A stretch of 64,000 nt of DNA from an uncultured bacterium (GTDB lineage Bacteria; Bacillota; Clostridia; Lachnospirales; Lachnospiraceae), in the NCBI GenBank assembly GCA_947647735.1, contig CANSLJ010000001.1, forward strand, positions 186,001-250,000. Reading direction: 5' to 3'. The notes below the pieces were generated by a model. The model was not told the origin of the DNA. It did no database searches and worked only from the letters and a program-made list of their open reading frames with translations. Position 1 is the stretch's first letter, and each line of letters opens with the position of its first letter. Position numbers and translations under genes: made by a program. This document shows, in pieces, positions 46,843-56,263 of this stretch.

Positions 46843-47708
46843 TTATCTTTCTCCTCTCCCAGTTTCTCCGCCAGAAACCGGGCATACGCCTGACGCCCTT
46901 CACTGCTCAGATGCATCCCATCCTCCGTATACTCCATCACATTCGTCTTATCCATGCCAAACTCGTAAAATACATCGATCACATCAAGTCCATACTCCGC
47001 CGCAATCCCCTTTTCCACTTCCACATATTTCTCCAGCGTTCCGCCGCCAAAATCTTCCTCAGTACAGAATCCGCGATCCACAACATGACAGAAGGCCGGC
47101 GTAATCAGAACAATCCTCAGATTCGGATAATTCTGCTGAAACAGCTCAATCGAATATCGGAGAGCACCGCCGTAAGTATTCACATCCAATGGATCTTCCG
47201 GATTATCTGTTTTTTTGCCAGCCATATAATCATTCACACCAAACTCAAGCAGCAAAATCTCCGTCTGCGTCAAATCTGCCTTCTCAAGCCCGCCCAGCGA
47301 CTCCTCAAAATACCAGGCCCTTGTCTGACTCGCCGCCAGGTCCGCTTTCTGCACACCAAAGTCCTGATGGCAGACAGCCTCCGCCAACGCATATAAATTC
47401 AGCGACTCCTCATGATAGGAATACCTGTCCGCATGTTCCCCCGCACTGGCAAGATTTCCGCCAAAAGCGGCATTCAGCATGGGAACTCCCGTGTATTCCT
47501 CAAAGCAGAGATGTACCGCCATCCCCTCACGCTCTTTTCCAATGATACTGTCTCCCAATGCAACGATTCGCCACGATTCATCCGCTCTCTCCGCTTCTGC
47601 ACTCTGACAGCCAAAATAAAGTATAACCCCGGCAATCACAAAAGCCATAAATATACTCAGAAGATTCCTATGCCTTATCATTTTTTCAAGATATTTCCCT
47701 TTTCCCAA
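46839..47708 (-). CDS. Anchored SGNH/GDSL hydrolase or acyltransferase
   Basis: A 289-aa protein with one N-terminal hydrophobic segment (about 15-35, ending in YFGCQS, possibly a lipoprotein site) and an SGNH domain. The serine is in LGDSIIG (Ser54), the Gly-Asn block is FGVNDYM, and the Asp-His pair is DGMH. It is related to the 290-aa SGNH protein of the same operon. The start is uncertain: a TTG at 47708 has GGAG 6 bases upstream but overlaps pseG by 23 bp, while an ATG at 47681 (280 aa) has a weak site. It may deacylate or O-acylate the glycan. Confidence 0.8.
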   Translation of the reverse strand: MGKGKYLEKMIRHRNLLSIFMAFVIAGVILYFGCQSAEAERADESWRIVALGDSIIGKEREGMAVHLCFEEYTGVPMLNAAFGGNLASAGEHADRYSYHEESLNLYALAEAVCHQDFGVQKADLAASQTRAWYFEESLGGLEKADLTQTEILLLEFGVNDYMAGKKTDNPEDPLDVNTYGGALRYSIELFQQNYPNLRIVLITPAFCHVVDRGFCTEEDFGGGTLEKYVEVEKGIAAEYGLDVIDVFYEFGMDKTNVMEYTEDGMHLSSEGRQAYARFLAEKLGEEKDK

Positions 47709-48753
47709 ATAGTTCTCCTAACTCTTCCGCCAGCCGATCGGCCCCCTGCCCATCCACAATGTGCCGCATAGCAAAACTGATCTTTTGCCGCAATTCCCTC
47801 GAGCCGCACAATACTTCAACTTCTTTTTCCATAAAATCCAACACCTTTTCCGGGTAAATCGAAAAGTCCCCGGCGTTTAACACCGGTGTCAGCTTACCAA
47901 AGCTCTCCATATTTCTGCGCTGGTTTTCCGCAAAATAAAATCCTACCGTCGGCACTCCTACACTGCAGAGCTCATACAGAGTACTTCCCGCCGCTGAAAC
48001 CGCTATATCACACTTTTTCATAATTTCTGACATATCTGTCACATTTTTATGTATCTGCAACCTCCTGTTTTTCTCTGCAAGCATCTCCAACCTATCCGTA
48101 TCCAGGCAGTAAGGCCCACAGACAATATGCCAGACCAGATCCTGTGCTTTCTCCTTCGGCAATTTTACCACTCTTTCCGCCAAAGTAAGCGCCATATGGC
48201 AACTATCGCCGCCTCCGGTAGTCACCAGAATATGTTCCACCCGTTCCCGCACCTCATATTCAGTGTTTCTGAACTGCTTTCGCAAAGGCATATACTCACA
48301 GCCAAGAAACAGCCTTGTATCCGCCGGATAATCCTGCTCATATCCTAAAGTCTTTCCATAAATATTATAATTAACCAATCCATCACAGGGATATACCGCC
48401 CTCTTTTCATCATCCATCAAAATAACTGTCGCGGAAAGTCTCAAATTTTTCAAATAAAACTCTGTCACAAAATAACTGTCCACCAAAATTCGGGGAAGTT
48501 CCACTCCTTCACCACCGGTGGTTCCCATAAAAAGTGCCATCAACTGAGGCAGCTCCACTTCCATCTCATCATAATAGGTAAACAGAATCTTTACCGCAAA
48601 CCCTCTATCCTCTATCAGTTTCACCGGCTTGTCATCCGCTGTCAAAAACAGTACATCCTCGCCCCGCTCCCGCAATGCTTCCGCGATTGTCAAACAGCGC
48701 ATCACATGCCCCATACCAATCTTTTCATTTCCATCCGCCCTGATGTAGAACAT
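47686..48753 (-). CDS. pseG: UDP-2,4-diacetamido-trideoxy-altropyranose hydrolase (PseG-like)
   Basis: A 355-aa GT-B-fold hydrolase that removes UDP from the 6-deoxy-diacetamido sugar before condensation by PseI. The N-terminus IRADGNEKIGMGHVMRCLTI has the conserved GMGHxxR catalytic histidine of PseG, and the nucleotide site AAGSTLYEL is typical. The ATG at 48753 is chosen; a 20-codon upstream extension lies over the pseI gene and is not needed. It follows pseI directly. Its presence argues for a pseudaminic- or related nonulosonic acid rather than sialic acid, which would use NeuC. Confidence 0.88.
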   Translation of the reverse strand: MFYIRADGNEKIGMGHVMRCLTIAEALRERGEDVLFLTADDKPVKLIEDRGFAVKILFTYYDEMEVELPQLMALFMGTTGGEGVELPRILVDSYFVTEFYLKNLRLSATVILMDDEKRAVYPCDGLVNYNIYGKTLGYEQDYPADTRLFLGCEYMPLRKQFRNTEYEVRERVEHILVTTGGGDSCHMALTLAERVVKLPKEKAQDLVWHIVCGPYCLDTDRLEMLAEKNRRLQIHKNVTDMSEIMKKCDIAVSAAGSTLYELCSVGVPTVGFYFAENQRRNMESFGKLTPVLNAGDFSIYPEKVLDFMEKEVEVLCGSRELRQKISFAMRHIVDGQGADRLAEELGELFGKREIS

Positions 48754-48809
48754 ATCCCTCACACCTTTTTTGAATCTGTCTTCTCTTTTCACTCCGCGCA
48801 TCCGCCAGA

Positions 48810-49898
48810 TCAATCCAGCCCAAGTTCATCCTTCCTTGCTTCCATCCCTTCCACATAGGAAAAGCGCATAGGCGTCCCCATCTCCAGATCCTGCAGCGCC
48901 CTCTTTCCCAATATTTCCTCAAAATACTTTGTGTGCAGCCCAAATCCCGGGCGAATTGAACGCATATTTTCCGGTGTAAAGTGATCTCCTGCTTTGATAT
49001 CCCTTGTCACAAACAAAGACCGGGAATGTTCCCTCTCCCTTCTCTGTTTTTCCGACAACTCATAAGTCTCTCTGCCAAGAGCCTGCTCCACGATGCGGAC
49101 CCCCTCACACATCGCCCTGAACTCCTCCGGTTCCATGGAAAAAGCGGCATCGGCTCCTCCATCTTTCCGCTTTAACGTCAGATGTTTCTCTATTACATGA
49201 GCGCCGATCGCCGCAGCGCCCACAGCCACCTGATACCCCATCGTATGATCTGAAAGTCCGGTAAGGCAGTCATAGGTCTCAGCCATAGCTGGTATCATCT
49301 TTAGATTCACTGCGGAAGGCGGTGCCGGATAAGCGGAAGTACACTTCAATAAGATCACCTGATCATTGCCCTCCTCCCGACAGGTCTCCACCGCCAACCT
49401 GACATCCTTCTCATATGCCACACCTGTCGCCATCAAAATCGGTTTCCCAAGCTTTGCGATCTTGCGCAACATTGGAATGTCATTCAACTCAAAAGAGGCA
49501 ATCTTATAGCAGGGCACCTGCATCTCTTCCAGAAAATCCACCGCCGAATGGTCAAAAGGAGCTGAGAAAAAAGCAAGTCCTGCTTTTTCTGCCTCCTCCT
49601 TCAACTTTGGCTGCCACTCCCAAGGCGTATATGCCTTTTCATAGAGCTTATGCAATGTCGTTCCATCCCAGAGTGTTCCCTGGTTGATCTGGAACCAGGG
49701 TTTATCGCTGTCAATCGTGATCGTATCAGCGGTATAGGTTTGTATTTTCACCGCATCAGCCCCTGCCCGTTTCGCCTGATGAATGATCTCCACCGCTCTG
49801 TCATAATCCATATTATGGTTGGCTGACATCTCTGCTATGATAAAGACAGGATGCCCTTCCCCGATCTTTCTTCCCGCTATTTCAATCTCTTTTCTCAT
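48810..49898 (-). CDS. pseI: Pseudaminic acid synthase (PseI/NeuB family)
   Basis: A 362-aa enzyme with a TIM-barrel NeuB domain (1-270) and a C-terminal SAF/antifreeze-like domain (about 295-350, RSLFVTRDIKAGDHFTPEN). It condenses a 6-carbon sugar with phosphoenolpyruvate. IAEMSANHN and SAPFDHSAVDFLEEM are PseI-type variants rather than sialate-synthase (IAEIGVNHNG) ones. The ATG at 49898 has GGAGG 10 bases upstream, and a GTG two codons earlier is possible. It starts 2 bp after the HAD gene stop. Confidence 0.92.
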   Translation of the reverse strand: MRKEIEIAGRKIGEGHPVFIIAEMSANHNMDYDRAVEIIHQAKRAGADAVKIQTYTADTITIDSDKPWFQINQGTLWDGTTLHKLYEKAYTPWEWQPKLKEEAEKAGLAFFSAPFDHSAVDFLEEMQVPCYKIASFELNDIPMLRKIAKLGKPILMATGVAYEKDVRLAVETCREEGNDQVILLKCTSAYPAPPSAVNLKMIPAMAETYDCLTGLSDHTMGYQVAVGAAAIGAHVIEKHLTLKRKDGGADAAFSMEPEEFRAMCEGVRIVEQALGRETYELSEKQRREREHSRSLFVTRDIKAGDHFTPENMRSIRPGFGLHTKYFEEILGKRALQDLEMGTPMRFSYVEGMEARKDELGLD

Positions 49899-49900
49899 AA

Positions 49901-50599
49901 TCACTCTGCCTCCAGTGATACCTCTGTCAGTAAATGCACCGTTCGGTCCGCCTCATACCCTTTCTCTGCCGTCCGCCACATATGCAGTCCCTCCGGCCTG
50001 ATGATGCGCACAGTCTTCATCCCGAGCTTTCTTGCGCCGATAAAATCCTTCAACGGATTATCCCCGATATAAACAGCCTCCTCCGGCCTGCACCCCAGTT
50101 TTTCCAGACAATACACATACACACCCACATCCGGTTTTCTGAGCCCTAAATCGTAACTGGCAAGCACCACATCCAGCCTTCCGTCAAGCCCTAAGGCCCG
50201 AATCTTGTTATGTTGTACCTGAGCATTTCCATCCGTGATCAATCCCGTTTTTATATGCTTTCTTTCCAGCTCTTCCAGAAACGCTTCTCCGTCGGGATAC
50301 AGGGAAAGAACAGGCTTTGTCCCCCGGTATATCTTTACAAGCTCCTTCACCGGGATATCCACATCATAGCGCTCACAGAGCCTGTTGAAGATCTCCCCTC
50401 TGCCCTCCTCCTCCATCAGTTCTACCATCTGTCTGAACAGACCTTCCGGCGTTTTGTCTCCCGCAACAGAAACCGTCTCCGCCTTCCTGTCGGCCAGATA
50501 TTCCGCCATCACCTCAGCCACACTCCGAAAAGACTGATCCACAAAATCGCGTTCCCGATATAGCGTATCATCCAGATCAAATATTACTGCTTTTATCAT
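49901..50599 (-). CDS. HAD-superfamily phosphatase
   Basis: A 232-aa HAD hydrolase: motif I FDLDDTLY (Asp8 and Asp10), a helical cap, GLITDGNAQVQ, then the Lys/Asp motifs RKPDVGVYV and VYIGDNPLKDFIGAR. It acts on a phosphorylated small molecule. Here it lies between the ATP-grasp gene (48 bp) and pseI (2 bp), and could be the phosphatase for a nonulosonic-acid 9-phosphate or for a product of the ATP-grasp enzyme. The ATG at 50599 has AGGG upstream. A longer start is unsupported. Confidence 0.85.
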   Translation of the reverse strand: MIKAVIFDLDDTLYRERDFVDQSFRSVAEVMAEYLADRKAETVSVAGDKTPEGLFRQMVELMEEEGRGEIFNRLCERYDVDIPVKELVKIYRGTKPVLSLYPDGEAFLEELERKHIKTGLITDGNAQVQHNKIRALGLDGRLDVVLASYDLGLRKPDVGVYVYCLEKLGCRPEEAVYIGDNPLKDFIGARKLGMKTVRIIRPEGLHMWRTAEKGYEADRTVHLLTEVSLEAE

Positions 50600-50647
50600 A
50601 TTCATCCCTATTCTGCATAAATTCCGTCGCAAATGCCCGGACTTATG

Positions 50648-51670
50648 CTATTTTTCTATTTCTGCCGCCCCCTCATACACCGCTCTTGAATAACGCAGCA
50701 TCGTTAATTCCCTGATTTTTTTCCCTCTGAAAAATGTCAGATCCGGCTTATCCGCCGCCTTCAGTCCACCATTTTGGTAACCTGCGGTAAATTTCTCTCC
50801 CATTTTTTCAAGCGCCTCCGCATAGTCTGCCCCTGCCGCAAAGGCAAGAGGCACTCCACCGCCGAATCGAGGATTCACCTCAATAAACTGAATACCTGTC
50901 CCGTCTTCCGATAAAAAACATTGTATTGTCATCGGACCACAGACACATCCTTCTTCATTCAATGCCGCCAGCAGACGCCCTGTTTCTTCCATCACATATT
51001 CCTGCAGATCTATCCGGCTCTTTGACACCTCCCCGGAAATCACCTCCAGTCTGACTCTCGGCACAATATAGACCGGCTCTCCGGAAAAATCACAGAGTAC
51101 ATCTATCGTATACTCCCTGCCCTCCACGCACTCCTGTACCAGCGGATTCCCTGCATACTCATAAAAAAATGCTAACTCTTTCCTGTTTTTTGCCCGATAT
51201 ATCCCTTCGCTTCCCATCCCATTTACGGGTTTCAAAATAAAAGGATAGTCCGCCTCTTTTCCTGCAATGATTTCTTCTATCTCCCCCGAAGACAATGTCT
51301 TCGGCGCAGGAATGTCATGCTGCTCAAAAAAAACTGCTGTCTTTCTCTTATCTCCACAGATAGCAAGTACCGCCTCATCTGACAGTACAACCTTCACCCC
51401 GATCTGCGCAAACTGCCCTCTCATCTTATCTAAGACATCAAACTCCGGTTCGTATAAAGGTACAAGCAGAGAAACTTCCTCCTTCTCACAGATTGCAAGA
51501 AGCGCCTCCACATATCCTTCCTCTTTACATCTCGGGATTCGATAAAAAGCATCCACAAACCGCTTTGCCGGATTTTCCACAGAGGCATCCACTCCAATCA
51601 CCCTGAAACGGGTTTTCAGATGTTCAATCAGTTCTATTCTCTTTCCAATCGATGTCAATAATAAATTCAT
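50648..51670 (-). CDS. ATP-grasp ligase of unknown substrate
   Basis: A 340-aa CarB-like ATP-grasp enzyme: N-terminal Rossmann-like preATP-grasp domain (LLLTSIGKRIELIEHL), ATP-binding (YPFILKPVNGMGSEGIY; PLVQECVEGREYTIDVL) and the metal-binding FIEVNPRFGGGVPLA. Such enzymes join a carboxylate to an amine or thiol through an acyl-phosphate. It overlaps the pseF stop as ATGA with GGAG in front, so it is translationally coupled to the CMP-sugar step. It may attach an amino acid or other acyl group to the sugar, but no substrate can be assigned. Confidence 0.82.
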   Translation of the reverse strand: MNLLLTSIGKRIELIEHLKTRFRVIGVDASVENPAKRFVDAFYRIPRCKEEGYVEALLAICEKEEVSLLVPLYEPEFDVLDKMRGQFAQIGVKVVLSDEAVLAICGDKRKTAVFFEQHDIPAPKTLSSGEIEEIIAGKEADYPFILKPVNGMGSEGIYRAKNRKELAFFYEYAGNPLVQECVEGREYTIDVLCDFSGEPVYIVPRVRLEVISGEVSKSRIDLQEYVMEETGRLLAALNEEGCVCGPMTIQCFLSEDGTGIQFIEVNPRFGGGVPLAFAAGADYAEALEKMGEKFTAGYQNGGLKAADKPDLTFFRGKKIRELTMLRYSRAVYEGAAEIEK

Positions 51671-52374
51671 CTGCACTCCATGCTTTCCCGCTGTCGCATC
51701 GCCCTATACTTGATCTCCGCGATCTGCCAATCCGACTCGTTATCGATATCCTGCACTTCCATCTCACTCACCACAAAGGGCAGTATCTTCCCCAGCATTA
51801 GTTTCTTATTCCTCTGAAAAGCCTCTGTTTTGAAACAGTAAAACTGCCCCACATCATGATATTCCTTTTCCAGATCCTGAGACCTGCTGTCAATATATTC
51901 CAGATTACCAAACTGCAGCAAGCCATCTCGAATCACCATAGCCCGCTTCGGTGGATAGGAAAATTCTACCACCGGAATCAACGTATCCGCATCCCCCGAG
52001 AGCAGTTTTTCCACAGCACTTTTCAATTTTCCTGCCGTCACAAAGGGCGCCGTCGGGTAAATACAACAGCCCAGTTCAAAATGTTCCCCCCGCTTTTCGT
52101 ACTCCTCCAGTACCTCCAACAGCACATCATTTGTACTGGCAAAGTCTCCTGCTGTCTTTTCACTGCGGAAAAAAGGAACCCTCGCCCCATATTCCTTTGC
52201 CAGATCCGCTATCTCTCTATCCTCCGTAGATACCATCACCTCATCAAAAATTCCACTCTGCAATGCCGCTTCTATGGAATAAGCCATAATTGGTTTTCCT
52301 AAAAACTGCCGAATATTCTTTCTCGGAATTCTCTTGCTGCCGCCTCTGGCGGTAATGATCGCTACATTTCGCAT
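51667..52374 (-). CDS. pseF: CMP-nonulosonate cytidylyltransferase (PseF/NeuA family)
   Basis: A 235-aa enzyme activating a nonulosonic acid with CTP. The signature IITARGGSKRIPRKNIRQFL opens the protein, and VMVSTEDREIADLAKEYGA and a C-terminal DIDNESDWQIAE are family features. With pseI and pseG in the same block, the likely product is CMP-pseudaminic acid or a close relative. The start has AGGAGA. It lies 6 bp after the 493-aa membrane protein gene and overlaps the ATP-grasp gene. Confidence 0.91.
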   Translation of the reverse strand: MRNVAIITARGGSKRIPRKNIRQFLGKPIMAYSIEAALQSGIFDEVMVSTEDREIADLAKEYGARVPFFRSEKTAGDFASTNDVLLEVLEEYEKRGEHFELGCCIYPTAPFVTAGKLKSAVEKLLSGDADTLIPVVEFSYPPKRAMVIRDGLLQFGNLEYIDSRSQDLEKEYHDVGQFYCFKTEAFQRNKKLMLGKILPFVVSEMEVQDIDNESDWQIAEIKYRAMRQRESMECR

Positions 52375-52380
52375 AATCTA

Positions 52381-53862
52381 CTACATCTCCTGTTCTCTTT
52401 TCTTTAACATAGATACGGTACACCAGAGCAGCAACAGCACACTTGCCGCCGTCAGTCCATACCATATTCCATCCGCCCCGTGAGCCTGCAATCCCGATGC
52501 GAGAACCGGCAATGACTCCTCTCCCTCAAGAGGCACCCAAATTTCCTCCCCGCCTCTCACTCGCACAAAATCAAAATAATATAACAGGTTCGCGATCAGA
52601 TAGGAGGCAGAAAAAACGCCCGCAGCAGCCAGGCCCAAACCGTAAATTTTACCATAAAAGGCGCCATACTTTTTTAAGGTCATCCGATAAGTGATACATC
52701 CCAGCACCGAAAATGCAAGAAGCGCTGCCTGCAAAAAATGCCAGGGAGCCTGTATCATGGAAACCAAAGAGGAGGTCAATCCTGACCACTTTAAAACGAA
52801 ATCCCAGGGAAAGCAGAGCGTCCCAAGCAGACAGGCAAAAACCCCCAGACCGAGCGCTGCAAATCCGCTTTTCTTCTCCTCTTTTCCAAACTCCTCCCCA
52901 TACACAAAAATCAAATAACAAAATACCATGATCGCCGCAAGAAAGACTAATCCAAGCCCCACCGGCGCCGCTGCTCCTACACCCTGTACGCCAAATTCAC
53001 GGTTTCCACCCGCCTGATAAAATCCCATAAAGAGCTGTACAATCTGAACTCCCTTGTCCTGAATCGGCACGCCGGAAACAGGGTTCACAACAAAGCCACC
53101 AATCCGTATATATTGCAGCATAGCATAAAGATAATTGATATTGAACAATAAAAAGGCTGCCACAGCCATTCCCAACTGTTTCCATACCGTTGCTTTTCTC
53201 AAACTCTTTGCGTATATCAGCACAAAAGCGAGAAAAAACAAAGCCGTTATCCCAAAGCTCAGTATATGACTCCTCAATACACCAGAAAATCCAACAGAAA
53301 GCCAGAGCCACCCCATCTTCCTCTCTTCCTCTTTCCGAAAAATCAAACAGATACCAGCCAACACAAAGGGCAGGAATATCAGCGCAATCACTTCTCCTAA
53401 TTCCGCCTCCGCATAGAGCAGAAAAACACGATAGATTGACATGGTATACAGTGCACTCCCCAAAAGTCCTGTATAGTCATCCTCAAACACTTTCCTGAAC
53501 GCTGCATAAGACCCGAACGCTGTCGCTGCGTTCACCAGGATCAAAAACAATCTATAACTCATCTGTACATTCACGCCAGCCATCCTGAGAAACGCCGGAA
53601 TATACAAAAAAGTATCTCCATAAAAGAAAGCAAAGGAAAACCCATGCGGGTCCACCCAGTCAGGTTTTGCCCAGAGCACGATGCCCGCTTCCCTTAACCC
53701 ATCCTTCAGCGCGTCAATCCGCAGAAGTTGATACTGCAGGTCAGCCCCCCACAGTAAAAAATCTGTAAAAAGTGGCAGCGACGCCAGAAATGTCAGCAAG
53801 AGACAACCCAGCACGATATTGATTCTTTTCTCATCCCATTTTCCCTTTTTCATCCGCTTCAT
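52381..53862 (-). CDS. PTPS-related membrane protein, GT-C-like (short paralogue)
   Basis: A 493-aa polytopic protein of the 6-pyruvoyl-tetrahydropterin-synthase-related membrane family, whose enzymatic role is unproven but whose topology is GT-C-like. After helix 1 comes LWGADLQYQLLRIDALKDGL, matching ADLNGHLQRLEGTKDALL in the 781-codon neighbour, and FYGDTFLYIPAFLRMAG also matches. It lacks the N- and C-terminal outer domains of its two paralogues upstream. It overlaps the next gene by 4 bp. Confidence 0.75.
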   Translation of the reverse strand: MKRMKKGKWDEKRINIVLGCLLLTFLASLPLFTDFLLWGADLQYQLLRIDALKDGLREAGIVLWAKPDWVDPHGFSFAFFYGDTFLYIPAFLRMAGVNVQMSYRLFLILVNAATAFGSYAAFRKVFEDDYTGLLGSALYTMSIYRVFLLYAEAELGEVIALIFLPFVLAGICLIFRKEEERKMGWLWLSVGFSGVLRSHILSFGITALFFLAFVLIYAKSLRKATVWKQLGMAVAAFLLFNINYLYAMLQYIRIGGFVVNPVSGVPIQDKGVQIVQLFMGFYQAGGNREFGVQGVGAAAPVGLGLVFLAAIMVFCYLIFVYGEEFGKEEKKSGFAALGLGVFACLLGTLCFPWDFVLKWSGLTSSLVSMIQAPWHFLQAALLAFSVLGCITYRMTLKKYGAFYGKIYGLGLAAAGVFSASYLIANLLYYFDFVRVRGGEEIWVPLEGEESLPVLASGLQAHGADGIWYGLTAASVLLLLWCTVSMLKKREQEM

Positions 53863-56213
53863 TCCGCTTTCGCCTCCCCTGCATTCATTTTCCGATATGC
53901 CGCTTTATTTTCCCGCTTATTATAACAAGATATCCCCCAGAAACATAACAATAACAACCACAAAATCACCGAAACCGCATTTCCGGTCTTCCAATAACCT
54001 TTTCCAACAAAATCTATCACAACACTGCCCGAAAAATCAGGTGGTATTTCCACTCGCAACACATTGTTCTCCCCGGGAAGGGCCGCCAGCAATTCTCCCG
54101 TTTCTCCATTCGTCACCCGATACCCTGGATAATATAGGAGGTTACACTCCACATAGCTCTCTGATGAAGAAGCATTTTCACACCAAAATTCCACATGGCC
54201 ATTCTCTCTCTCATATGCCCTCAGCACAATGCCATCCCCCGAAACAGCCTTTGTGTATGGCAACGCCGATATATCTGTCTCCGCCGGCAGATATTCACCA
54301 TTTCCGATCATCCCCGATCCCATAGCCGCCGCTTCCCGAAAATCTGACCAGCTTCTCCCCTGCACCTCATGATTCAGATAAAAACTACTTCCCCAAACCG
54401 TAAGAATCAGCACGGCCACGGCAAAACACATTCCTCTTCGCCCGTTTTCTTCCTCCTTCAGCATAGAAAACAGACCGCACCCCAAAAAAGTCAACGATAT
54501 CGTCACGATCACCAGAAAACGATAGGGAAACTGGATACTGTACACCACCTTCTGTAATCCCTCGGAAAGCGCACTGACCGCATCCCAGGGAAAAATATTC
54601 AAACTCATAAACATGGCCAACATTCCTGCTGCTGCTGCAGTTCTCACCATAGGATATTCCTGAAATTCCTGCATTTTTCTGCTTCCTATGCCCTTTGCCC
54701 GCAAATACAGAAAACAGAAAAATATCACTGCAAGTGCTGCCCCCATGCCGTATGCTCTGACATACTGCATCCCTGATACATACATATAGGAAGATCTGCC
54801 CTTCCACGGAAAAAACCAGAAAAGCTGTGTCGGATAAAGTCCTAATATCTGAATCGGATTCCCTGTGTCAAACACATTTAGGTTCGCTCCCAGGGAGTAA
54901 TCCAGAAACGGTATCAGATACCATAGGCTGAGTCCTATCGCCAAAAAAGCAGCTTTCACAAATGTCAAAAACGTACTTCTCCGGAAAAAGCGCCTTAGAC
55001 ACAGCAGACAAATTATGACTGTAAATGCCGTCACAAACTCCAGGCTCAACACATGGGAATATAGCACTCCCATATACCCAAAGGCCAACAAAAGCACCGT
55101 CCTATGGTCTCTGACTTCCTTCTCATCCTCCGAAAATACCCTTACCAATCCCCAACAGATCAACGGCAAAAATGTCATCGCGATGAACTCCCCTACCGCA
55201 ACCCTGTCATATATATTGTAAAGCCTGTACAGTGACAACGTATAAACCGCACTCCCCCACAGGCCGATCCGCCTGCTCCTGAAAATATTCTTAAAACTGA
55301 AATAGGAAAGAATCACTGTCAACAGATTAATAAACGCAACATCTGCCTTAAAACAGAATGAGAGATCAAATCCCATCACCCTGAGTAATACTGCAGGCCA
55401 CAGAAACACCTCCGGATACATAATAGACATCGGATATCCCATGCCAAACATGCAGTAGGATTCCATCCTTGCCGGGAAATGCCCGAGCTCCCATTCCCTC
55501 GCAATTCCCTCTATCCGATTCAAATGGAAATACACATCATCCCCCAGATGCGTATAATCCGTCAACAAATTCGTACACGCCAGCAGGAAGATCCCCAGAA
55601 GGGCAAACAGAATCTTCCTCTCTATTTCTCCCGGCCTTTTCTCTTCCCTTAAGGCAAAGACCCACAACAGGATATCTATCAGCAGAGAAAACAGTATCAC
55701 AAAGAAAAGCGCCATGCTGTATTCCTGCCTCGTATGCACTACCCTAAAATCCGTTATCCTAAGTGTACCGTTTCCGGTGTAAAGTACTTCCGCCCTCAGA
55801 TCCTCCGCATCCTCCAACAGCATAAAACGATAAGAGACCTCATTCTGAATATTGGAAGGGCGCAATGACACAGCATTTTCATATAATTTGCGATATCCCA
55901 CTGATTCTGAGGAAACTCTGCTCACCTGTTCCGCATCCGTATCATAAGCAATCCATACCTCATAGACACCCTTCTTCAATCCGGGCAGTTCCATTGAAAG
56001 AAAGCTATTCTCTGACGCCGCTGCAACCTCATCGATATAATATGATCCGTCTGCCCCCCTGCTTCCACCATACAGCTTCACAGGCTGCTCTCCTGCCCGA
56101 TAACTCTCCTTTTCCCCGTTCAGTCCCAGAAAACAGAACAGCATAAGAAAAAGCTGAATCAGCACCAGTATGCTAAACACTATTCTTTTTTTTCCAAAAC
56201 TCCATTGTTTCAT
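53859..56213 (-). CDS. PTPS-related membrane protein with outer beta domains
   Basis: A 784-aa protein: helix 1, an outer beta-rich domain (about 30-165), about twelve helices with GDDVYFHLNRIEGIAREWEL in the GT-C-type loop, and a C-terminal outer domain with VECNLLYYPGYRVTNGETGE. The last matches LPLLYYRGYQARDLKTGE in the paralogue, so both carry the same outer module. The ATG at 56213 has GGA 8 bases upstream; the open frame extends 47 codons further into low-confidence sequence. Probably a lipid-sugar transferase; this is inference. Confidence 0.75.
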   Translation of the reverse strand: MKQWSFGKKRIVFSILVLIQLFLMLFCFLGLNGEKESYRAGEQPVKLYGGSRGADGSYYIDEVAAASENSFLSMELPGLKKGVYEVWIAYDTDAEQVSRVSSESVGYRKLYENAVSLRPSNIQNEVSYRFMLLEDAEDLRAEVLYTGNGTLRITDFRVVHTRQEYSMALFFVILFSLLIDILLWVFALREEKRPGEIERKILFALLGIFLLACTNLLTDYTHLGDDVYFHLNRIEGIAREWELGHFPARMESYCMFGMGYPMSIMYPEVFLWPAVLLRVMGFDLSFCFKADVAFINLLTVILSYFSFKNIFRSRRIGLWGSAVYTLSLYRLYNIYDRVAVGEFIAMTFLPLICWGLVRVFSEDEKEVRDHRTVLLLAFGYMGVLYSHVLSLEFVTAFTVIICLLCLRRFFRRSTFLTFVKAAFLAIGLSLWYLIPFLDYSLGANLNVFDTGNPIQILGLYPTQLFWFFPWKGRSSYMYVSGMQYVRAYGMGAALAVIFFCFLYLRAKGIGSRKMQEFQEYPMVRTAAAAGMLAMFMSLNIFPWDAVSALSEGLQKVVYSIQFPYRFLVIVTISLTFLGCGLFSMLKEEENGRRGMCFAVAVLILTVWGSSFYLNHEVQGRSWSDFREAAAMGSGMIGNGEYLPAETDISALPYTKAVSGDGIVLRAYERENGHVEFWCENASSSESYVECNLLYYPGYRVTNGETGELLAALPGENNVLRVEIPPDFSGSVVIDFVGKGYWKTGNAVSVILWLLLLCFWGISCYNKRENKAAYRKMNAGEAKAE

Positions 56214-56263
56214 GCTGATGTTCCATCCCTGATGTGCTGCCCTGCCTGTCGCAGCTATCCTCT

